From the NCBI RefSeq assembly GCF_000969765.1, contig NZ_CP011096.1, positions 434,001 through 498,000 of the forward strand: a stretch of DNA of 64,000 nt, written 5' to 3'. Positions 56,888 to 64,000 of this stretch are shown one piece after another. The stretch's first letter is position 1, and every line of letters starts with the position of its first letter. A program made the position numbers and the translations under genes. The notes below the pieces were generated by a model. The model did no database searches, was not told where the DNA came from, and saw nothing but the letters and a program-made list of their open reading frames with translations. The stretch is from Mycoplasmopsis synoviae ATCC 25204. GTDB taxonomy: Bacteria > Bacillota_I > Bacilli_A > Mycoplasmatales > Metamycoplasmataceae.

Positions 56888-56888
<1 letters not shown>
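56307..56888 (-). CDS. atpF: ATP synthase b subunit
   Basis: Membrane-anchored peripheral stalk. 193 residues: about 30 residues outside, one membrane helix (MMLATFIAFVIVFLLLFFFL) and a long charged coiled coil (RQEFIQSQIDDSIKAKEDSL and on). The mycoplasma b subunit is often a lipoprotein; here no lipobox is seen. TAATG with atpE. Confidence 0.92.
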
Positions 56889-57235
<347 letters not shown>

Positions 57236-57241
57236 TTAATA

Positions 57242-58045
57242 TTAGTATATTGCCTGAGAGGCTTTTTCCTTTTTAGAAAAGGTAAGCATTTTTGCCATTT
57301 TTTCTTTAAAGGTTAATTTTTGTTTTTCTTCTTGTGAAGTTGATACATCATCTAAACCTGATTCATTAAGTCAATAAACCATAGTTAGCGTCAAGAAGAC
57401 ATATCCTTGCAAGAGGCTATCAAATACGTCAAAATAAAAGTGAAATAGTGGCGTTATTAGCGATCCAAAGAAAAATCATTCGCTATTTTTAAAAACTAGT
57501 GTTCATAAATACCCAAAGATTAAATACATTAAAACCACAACAGTTCCTCCACCGGTTATATTTCCATACATACGAAATCCAAGAGATATAACTGGCGGAA
57601 TTTTCCCAACGAAATCAAGTGGGTTAACAAACTCTTTTAAATAACTTCATTTTTTATACATTATTCCAACTGTAAAAATTCCAATTCAAGTTGCAATCGC
57701 TAGCGTTAGCGGCACTGAATATGAAGTTGCAATCGGATCTAGTCCAAAAAATGACATCATGTTACCAACTGTTAAAAATGTAATTAATGTAAATAAATAA
57801 GGCCTAGCTTTAGCAAAATTTCCGCTGGTTCCATTATATGAATTATCATCAACCATTGTCACATACATTTCGGCAACAAGAGCTACTCCCGTTGGCGCCT
57901 GATTTGGCTTAACTTTGGTTACTTTAGCAAAGACAATCAAAGAAACAACTAGAATAATAATCACAGTTAAAATCAAAGAGATAATCTGTGATTGATCTCA
58001 TTGTCATAGATTTGATAAAATCACATTTTGATTTTTTTCTTGCAT
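57242..58045 (-). CDS. atpB: ATP synthase a subunit
   Basis: Proton channel subunit. 267 residues, five to six membrane helices. LGFRMYGNITGGGTVVVLMY carries the essential Arg, preceded by NPLDFVGKIPPVISL; the final helix has LLQGYVFLTLTMVYW. Several UGA Trp codons. A C-terminal basic tail of about 35 residues extends past the last helix. Confidence 0.95.
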
Positions 58046-58057
58046 GTTTTTTCTTTC

Positions 58058-58543
58058 TTATTTGCTATTTTTTTTAGCATGTAAATGAAGCGCTAAAAAA
58101 TAAATAATCATATTTATAATTATTCCAACAATAAAAGCGAATATATTAATTGGATGCATAAATTTTATAACTTTATTTCCAGAAATTTCACTATTAATTG
58201 CAGCATTTACATCAATTGTTACGATAAAGTAAATTAGCGCTCCTAGAGTTATAAAAACAAGAGCTTTTTTTAGAAATAAAAAAATCATTATTTTTACTCA
58301 TTTGCTATATTTAAAATTTACTTTTTGAAAAAATACGTCATAAAATAACTTATTGTATTTATTTCATAAATAAATCATTAGGCCTGATAGTAAATACCCA
58401 AAAATTATTGATGAATAATTAAAAACTATAGTAATTAGCAAAATAGTGCTTACTAAAAATAAAGCAGATAAATAAAAAATTTCATCAAAGTTTCTTTTAA
58501 TAAAAATTTTTAGCTTTGTTTTTGAATTATTTTTAATAGACAT
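58058..58543 (-). CDS. MG406/AtpI-like membrane protein heading the ATP synthase operon
   Basis: 161-residue protein with four membrane helices arranged as two pairs (LSALFLVSTILLITIVF, IIFGYLLSGLMIYLW, ALVFITLGALIYFIVTI, IFAFIVGIIINMIIYFLALH). Two UGA Trp codons join what would otherwise look like separate short frames. Its place before atpB matches MG406 of M. genitalium and AtpI elsewhere, proposed to help c-ring assembly. Sequence similarity is weak, so the call leans on position and topology. Confidence 0.8.
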
Positions 58544-58548
58544 ACTCT

Positions 58549-58581
58549 CTAATTACAGCTTAAATTAAAAAAATTAAGCAC
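58549..58581 (-). CDS. Possible 10-codon leader ORF before the atp operon
   Basis: On the minus strand AAGGAG (58592-58597) is followed ten bases later by GTG and ten codons (MLNFFNLSCN) to TAG, six bases before the first atp gene's ATG. The good ribosome-binding site with no other gene behind it is the only evidence. Confidence 0.25.
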   Translation of the reverse strand: MLNFFNLSCN

Positions 58582-58641
58582 TTAAATTTTACTCCTTATT
58601 ATTAAAATTAATTTAGTGATAATTTTTTGTGAAAAATTTAA

Positions 58642-58803
58642 TATAATTTAAACTAAATTTATTTGCTTTATATATAAATATATAAGTAAATTCAATTTAA
58701 ACTAAATAATAAATATTTTTTCTGGATTCACTTGGGTGTGCTATTCGTAGTGCTAGGTGCCTAGAAAGAAAAAATCAATCAAACAAACTAAAAGGAAAAC
58801 ATT
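58642..58803 (+). promoter_or_regulatory. rpsB promoter and structured leader
   Basis: TATAAT (58642-58647) would give a leader of about 150 nt. At 58729-58759 CACTTGG pairs with CTAGGTG (two G-U pairs) around an inner stem TGCTA-TTCG-TAGTG with a UUCG loop. This G/C-richer island lies in an A/T-rich gap. S2 genes in many bacteria have autoregulatory leaders; such a role here is inferred. AAAGGA at 58791-58796 is the ribosome-binding site. Confidence 0.6.
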
Positions 58804-59694
58804 TTGAATACAAAAAAAGAAGAAGTAGTTTCTTCACCTGAAGCTACAGTTGAAAAAAAACAAACTCAATCACAAACTCCTATTGTTTCTAGAGATAAAC
58901 TTCTAGAAGCCGGAGCTTACTTTGGTCACAAAAAACAAATGTGACATCCTAAAATGAAGGAATTTATTGTTCCTAAAAGACTAAATAAAAATGCACATAT
59001 TATTGATATTGTTAAAACTCAAAAATATCTTGAATTTGCATATAGTCTTGTTGAAAAATTAGCAGCTAAAGGTGTTTCATTTATTTTTGTTGGAACCAAA
59101 AGACAAGCTAAAAAAACTGTTAAAGAAGCTGCTGAAAGAACAAATTCACTTTACGTTTCAGAAAGATGACTTGGTGGTACATTAACCAATAACTCAGTTA
59201 TTATGAAGCGTGTTCAAAAAATGAACGAGCTTGATAAAAAAGCTGAACAAGGTTTCAAAGGTTACACCAAAAAAGAAGCTCTTTTATTACAAAAACAATT
59301 AGATAAGTTACACCAAAACTTAGATGGAATTAAAAACATGAGAAGACTTCCACAAGTTATGATCGTAACCGATTTAGTAGAAGATAAAATTGCTATTCAA
59401 GAAGCTAAGAAGAAAAAAATTAAAATTATTGGAATCGTTGATACTAACGTAGATCCAACAGTTATTGATTTTGGAATTCCAGCAAACGATGATTCATCTA
59501 AATCAATTAACTTAATTGTTAACATCTTAGCTGATGCGATTGCTAAAACACAAGGTAAAAAGCAAATGTATGCTTACCAGCCTGATGATAAAATCGTTTT
59601 ATCAAATCCTCATGAACTAAAAAAATCTGAAGAAGCATCTGAAGTTAAAGCTGCTTCTACAAAAGAAAAACTTACAGAAGAAGCGAGCCAATAA
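58804..59694 (+). CDS. rpsB: Ribosomal protein S2
   Basis: Small-subunit protein. 296 residues: [80 protein letters not shown]. The start is TTG at 58804, seven bases after AAAGGA; the first ATG (58954) would remove conserved residues. About 20 extra N-terminal residues and a Lys/Glu-rich tail extend the usual core. tsf starts on the last base. Confidence 0.95.
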
Positions 59695-60572
59695 TGTCAC
59701 AAAACAAACTAGAATTAATTAAAGAATTACGTCAAAGAACTAACTCAGCTCTTGGTGATGTTAAAAAAGCTTTAGAAGCTACAGATTACAATATTGAAGC
59801 TGCAATTAAATGATTAAAAGAAAACGGAATCGTTAAAGCTGCTAAAAAATCAGGAAGATTAGCGTCTGAAGGTGTTGTATCAGCGCATGGAACTCTAACA
59901 CAATCATTATTACTTGAAGTTAATTCAGAAACTGACTTTGTGGCTCAAAATGAAAAATTCATGACTCTTGTTAAAAACGTTACAGAAAGCGTTTTTAAAG
60001 CTGGAGCATCTACTTTAGAAGAAGCTCTTCAAGTTAAAGTTTCAGATAGCGAAACTGTAGAACAAGCTCTAACTGATGCAACCGCAGTTATCGGTGAAAA
60101 AATTACTCTAAGAAGAGTTTTAGCATCAAAGGCTAAAGAAGGTCATGTTTTAGGAACATATCTTCACGCAAACAACAGAGTTGCAGCTGTAGTTGAAGTT
60201 ACAGGAAGCAATTCAGAAGTTGCTAAAAACGTTGCAATGCACCTTGCTGCTATGAATCCAGAATTCGTTTTAGTTAGCGATATTCCAGAAGATAGAATGC
60301 AAGAAATTAAAAAAGCATTTGAAGCACCAAAAGACTTCGATAAAAAACCTGCTCAAATTCAAGAAAGAATTCTTTCAGGATGACTTGACAAACAACTTGG
60401 TGAAGTAGTTTTAGAAAAACAACCATTTGTTATGGAAGATTCTCTAACAGTTGCTAAATACTTAGCAAATGCTAATGCTAAATTAGTATCAGCTCGCCGT
60501 TACGAAGTAGGTGAAGGTCTTGAAAAAGTTCAAAGTAATTTCGCTGAAGAAGTTGCTTCAATGACAAAATAA
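59694..60572 (+). CDS. tsf: Translation elongation factor Ts
   Basis: Nucleotide exchange factor of EF-Tu. 292 residues: IKELRQRTNSALGDVKKALE (UBA domain), EAAIKWLKENGIVKAAKK, LLEVNSETDFVAQNEKF (EF-Tu contact), dimer domain to the end. Coupled to rpsB by TAATG. Confidence 0.97.
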
Positions 60573-60580
60573 TTTTGCTC

Positions 60581-60609
60581 TTAAAAAACTAGCGTTGCTA
60601 GTTTTTTAA
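60581..60609. terminator. Bidirectional terminator between tsf and the DUF2779 gene
   Basis: TTAAAAAACTAGC-GTT-GCTAGTTTTTTAA, a 13-bp perfect stem with A/T tails. The end of the convergent gene (KLKN, stop) is coded in the right arm. Confidence 0.85.
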
Positions 60610-63057
60610 TTTGTCTTGATAGTAAATTTGATAGCCATCATTTTCGTATTTGTAGAGAAAATCGTTTTGACTTTCTGATAGGCTGATATTGAATTCTATG
60701 TTTTTTAAATTTGCATCTATTTTATAAAACAGAAGCATTAAAAAATCATAAAGCATCATCATGGCTCTAACGTCATTTTCACAGTATTCTTTTAAATAAA
60801 GTGAAATTCTTTTTCAAGTAGCATTATTAGTTGTTTTTCAATGACGATTTATAGCTTCATTCATAGCCATATATCCATTTTGAATTTCTAAATTTTTATA
60901 TTCTTTAATTTTATTTTTAAGTTCTATTTTATATTTGGTGATAAATTTTTCAATTCTTTTAATTGAATAAAAGTATTTTAAATCTGTTAAAAATACTTTT
61001 TCAATTTTTAAAAATTCTTCTTTTAAAGCGCTATCGTAGAAAGTGATTTCATTTTCGCTAACTTTAAAGAATTTAAAAAGATTTTTATCAACTGAAAGAT
61101 GGTTTTCTAAAAATTCGCTATTAAATTTAATTCTAGAATGAGTGAAAAAATCTGCAAGATCTATTGTATTTGAATTGATATGTTCTATTTTTTTTAGAAA
61201 CTCGCTAACATCTGAATATTTTTGGTTGAATCATAATTTAAATTCATCAAATTCTTCTGAATTTGAAGCTAAAACTTTTGTAACTAAATTACCAATTTCT
61301 TTGTTTCTGGTATTTTCATAAGCTTTGTTGTAGACAATATAATAATCGCTTTTATCTGAATATATATTTTCAATTATTTCAACAAGATCTTGATATTTAA
61401 ACTCAAAAGTATCAAATACTAAGTTTTTAGTATAAGTTTCATTTCCATTTATGGTTTGAATTATAGAAACTTGATTAACAAGTTGCTGGTGCGGATTAGT
61501 AAAAGTTAAAACCGGTAAAATGCTACTAAAACCTTCATAGTCATATCAGATAATTTTTTTACCTTTTAAATGAAGATTTCTAATTAAATTTACGCTAATT
61601 GGATTTACAAAATTCTCAAATTTAGAAAAAATTTCTTTTGATTTTATAACGTCATTTAATCTTAATTTATTAAGACCTTTCTTAGATAGACGCATTAAAT
61701 TCGCGCTGATTTCATATTTTTCTTTTAAAAAGATTGAAGTTAATTGACTTATTTCTTCTTTTGAAAAAGAATCATTGTAATCGAATTCAAAAGTCAATTC
61801 TATATTTTCATTTAAGAAATCTTTTTTTCTTGAATTAAATTTATTTTTTGTCTCAAGTCATTCTAGAGCTTTAGTTTCTAAATGCTTAAATTTATCAGCT
61901 TGACTAACGTATTTATTTTGGCTATTTGCAAAGAAATGTCTAGCTGCATCTAAATTTAAATTTTCACCAAAAATTAGATAAGCTTTTTTAATTAAATTAA
62001 TATAAATATAAAAATCTAAAAAATTATATAAAAGCGGTTTTTTTGTATTTTGTTTTTCAGTATCAATTAATTTTTTTAATTTTAATTTAGGCGAATTTAA
62101 AATTTCTAAATAATTATCATAATTTTCAAATTCGCTAAAATTTTGAGTTTCTATTTGATATGAATTTGTATATAAACTTTTATATAAATTAACCGCATTA
62201 AAAAAACTATATCTAGGATTTGGATCTTTATAATTTGATTCGTAAAAATAAATCTCATCACCAGTTAGTTTTAGTGCATAATTAAATTCTTTATTATTAA
62301 CTGAAAAGTTTTTATTTTTTGAAATAGTAGCGGTTTTAGTAAATGCCGCTCCAAAAGCTTCGTAGAATAATAATTCTTTTTGTTTAAAATTTCTTTTAAT
62401 AGTAGTAAAAGGATCAATTATTATTACTGAAAAATTTCTAACGTCTAAATTTCATTTTTTAACGATATTAGATACATAAAAAAAGTCGAAATAAAACTTA
62501 AATTTTGAAGTTTTAGAAAAGTTTAATAAAACAATTTTTTTATTTACTTTATCATATGCAAATGCAGTTGAATTAAAATTAAATATTAAATCTTTTTCTT
62601 CTTCACTAAAAGAAAAACTAGGATTAAAAATTAATTTTTTTGAATCATCTTTTATAGCTTCTTTAGTTGAATTTATTTTATTTTCTAAACTAGATTTAAT
62701 TCCAATATATTCAATTTCTTTGGCTTTAAATTTGTATTTTTTTGAATATCATTTTTGCGCTAGCTCTACATATTTTTTAAACATTTTGTCACTAACGCTT
62801 TTTGAAAGTGAAAAATATTTTTGTTTTGTAGAACCATCATCACTTTCAAGAAATTCTGTATATAAAGTTAAATCACCTAAATCTATTTCATCATCTGCTA
62901 AAGCTTGTTCTGAATCTGAATTTGAATCTAATAAAATTTCTTCTTTATTTAAATTTTGAAATTCAGCTTCGATAGCGCTTTTGGCAAATATTAGTGCTGG
63001 ATTAAGCAAGAATACTCGCTTAAATAAACTTAGATTTATATTGATGATTTTTTGCAT
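60598..63057 (-). CDS. DUF2779-like (putative DEDD-exonuclease-fold) protein
   Basis: 819-residue protein, one frame with about ten UGA Trp. The C-terminal third shows KKIIWYDYEGFSSILPVLTF and, near the end, LKEYCENDVRAMMMLYDFL. These match the first acidic motif (DxEt) and last motif (YCxxDtxAM) of DUF2779 domains, thought to be DnaQ-like exonucleases. The N-terminal part (KSAIEAEF..., acidic stretch LADDEIDLGDL) may be the PD-(D/E)XK-type half often joined to DUF2779, but I see no clear motif. The ATG at 63057 follows TATAAT by six bases (leaderless type); an in-frame ATG at 63072 would add five residues. Confidence 0.72.
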
Positions 63058-63131
63058 GAAAAAATTATACATTTTTCACATCTTTAATTTTGTTTTGATA
63101 AAATAATTTAACGTTTTGTGAAAGGTATTCT
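63058..63131. promoter_or_regulatory. Divergent promoter region, DUF2779 gene / membrane protein gene
   Basis: Minus strand: TGTATAAT (hexamer about 63064-63069) next to the DUF2779 start. Plus strand: TAAAAT around 63101 with GAAAGG before the ATG at 63132. Confidence 0.5.
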
Positions 63132-63986
63132 ATGACTAATCATTTCCCATTTTTTCAATGAAAAAAATATCGTAAAATTTCTCTTTTTGCAGGGATTTTA
63201 ATTCTATTAATCGCTTTATTTGTTACTTTATCAAACTGAGTTTTAGATGTGAGAGGACTTAATAACTCGCTTTCTAAATTATCAGCTTCAGCAAGACAGG
63301 AAATTATTTATGCTGATGCGGCCCCTTCGGTGCTAGCTACTTTATGAAAAAACACTTTAACCTTTACTCATATGAGTAATTACGCGCTTGGAATTATTTG
63401 AATTTTATTTGCGCTTTATCCTACAAAGTGACATAGCCAAAGAGCTGCTTATTTAATTACTGTATATATAACAATTACATTTTTAGTTTATTGAGGACTT
63501 ATTTTTCCACAAATTTTTAAAGGTGGAATTGGCCCATTTAAAACATTTTTAACAACACTAGTTCATGCTATTAATCCAATTATAGGTTTTAGCTTAATTA
63601 CTTACAATAGAAAAAGAATAACAATTTCTAAAGGCACATTTTTTGGACTTATTCCAATAATGGTAATTTACTATGGTTTTGCTTTGGTTTCATTTTTAAT
63701 CGGGCAAAATACAGCAGATAATTTTGCTGGACTTAAAAAATCTCCAGATAGTGATGTTTTAATAAATCACCAAAATGGACAAAAACTAGTAGATAACGTT
63801 ATTTATGAATTTTTAAATATTCTTCATCCATTTTTCTACCAAGGTGATAACTTAGCAATTGTAGTTGCAATTAATTTTGGATTAGTAGTTGGCGGTATTT
63901 TATTTACACTTCTACTTGGCTTTATTTGAAAAGTTTCACTTAGATTAAAATGAGATAGAGAAAATAAAGCACATTTGGTATATTAA
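63132..63986 (+). CDS. Conserved mycoplasma multi-pass membrane protein
   Basis: 284-residue protein with about seven membrane helices (for example LFAGILILLIALFVTLS, NYALGIIWILFALYP, VVAINFGLVVGGILFTLLLG). Periplasm-side loops hold FPQIFKGGIGPFKTFLTTLV and a conserved HAINP (histidine in a membrane region), HPFFYQGDN near the end. No transporter family is recognised; the layout recalls the Pr6Pr/MAGa3780-like membrane proteins of mycoplasmas, a weak link. Shine-Dalgarno GAAAGG seven bases before the ATG. The window ends 14 bp after its stop; ATGAAA at 63993 may open a further gene. Confidence 0.7.
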
Positions 63987-64000
63987 TAGTAAATGAAAAT

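Noticed and set aside
63993-64000. ATGAAA at the right edge as start of another gene
   Set aside because: Only eight bases remain and no clear ribosome-binding site precedes; cannot be supported.

Overview
The window is a contiguous, very AT-rich chromosomal piece of a wall-less Mollicute, a mycoplasma. In-frame TGA codons fall at conserved tryptophan positions in nearly every gene (for example AtpA, AlaS, NusG, Era), so it must be read with genetic code 4. Other pointers are lipoproteins with mycoplasma-type lipoboxes, tightly overlapping genes, a GDSL-type giant hydrolase, a DUF31/MIP serine protease lipoprotein and an MG406-type gene heading the ATP synthase operon. Fructose-bisphosphate aldolase, HPr and a sugar ABC transporter suggest a sugar-fermenting species. 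I cannot name the species. No insertion sequence, phage, CRISPR array or rRNA was seen, and the only RNA gene found is one tRNA-Ser.

Layout. 1-5.2 kb (minus): chaperone block dnaK (partial), grpE and hrcA with two degenerate CIRCE operators, then fba, rpoE (delta) and argS. 5.3-11.8 kb (plus): cysS, rlmB, a SigH-like ORF, rpmG, secE, nusG, mnmE, tatD, rsmA. 11.8-15.2 kb (minus): a GNAT gene, an ORF broken by an in-frame ochre codon, a one-cysteine Tpx and three coupled two-TM membrane proteins. 15.3-19.6 kb (plus): a 1418-residue SGNH hydrolase-like protein and tRNA-Ser(GCU). 19.7-21.4 kb (minus): a ZIP metal transporter and a YebC protein. 21.4-23.5 kb: a repeat-rich promoter region and a MIP-like protease lipoprotein. 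23.6-35.9 kb (plus): mnmA, alaS, ruvX, a membrane protein, greA, deoxynucleoside kinase, hpt, an alpha/beta hydrolase, and a sugar-type ABC transporter with a P80-like lipoprotein. 36-40.1 kb (minus): era, cdd, ybeY and a peptidase-C39 ABC exporter with a small partner. 40.2-42.5 kb (plus): rpiB, cls, ptsH. 42.5-45.2 kb (minus): YqaJ-like nuclease, dCMP deaminase, DHFR and thymidylate synthase. 45.4-49.2 kb (plus): nrdF-nrdI-nrdE. 49.3-58.5 kb (minus): an alanine-rich lipoprotein, a P-loop kinase-like protein and a complete F1Fo ATP synthase operon. 58.6-64 kb: rpsB-tsf (plus), a DUF2779-like protein (minus) and a multi-pass membrane protein (plus).

Themes. Nucleotide metabolism is well represented: salvage (cdd, hpt, deoxynucleoside kinase), de novo dTMP (dcd, dfrA, thyA) and ribonucleotide reduction. 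The NrdF subunit carries the Val/Pro/Lys replacements of the metal-free, DOPA-radical class Ie enzymes. Less usual items are a GrpE with an FKBP-like N-terminal domain, a SigH-like ORF at the sigH syntenic position, the Tpx/three-2TM operon, the C39 exporter with a minimal HlyD-like partner, and a cluster of ATTTTAGC repeats upstream of the MIP-like protease. All family assignments are by eye from the translated sequence; no database search was run.
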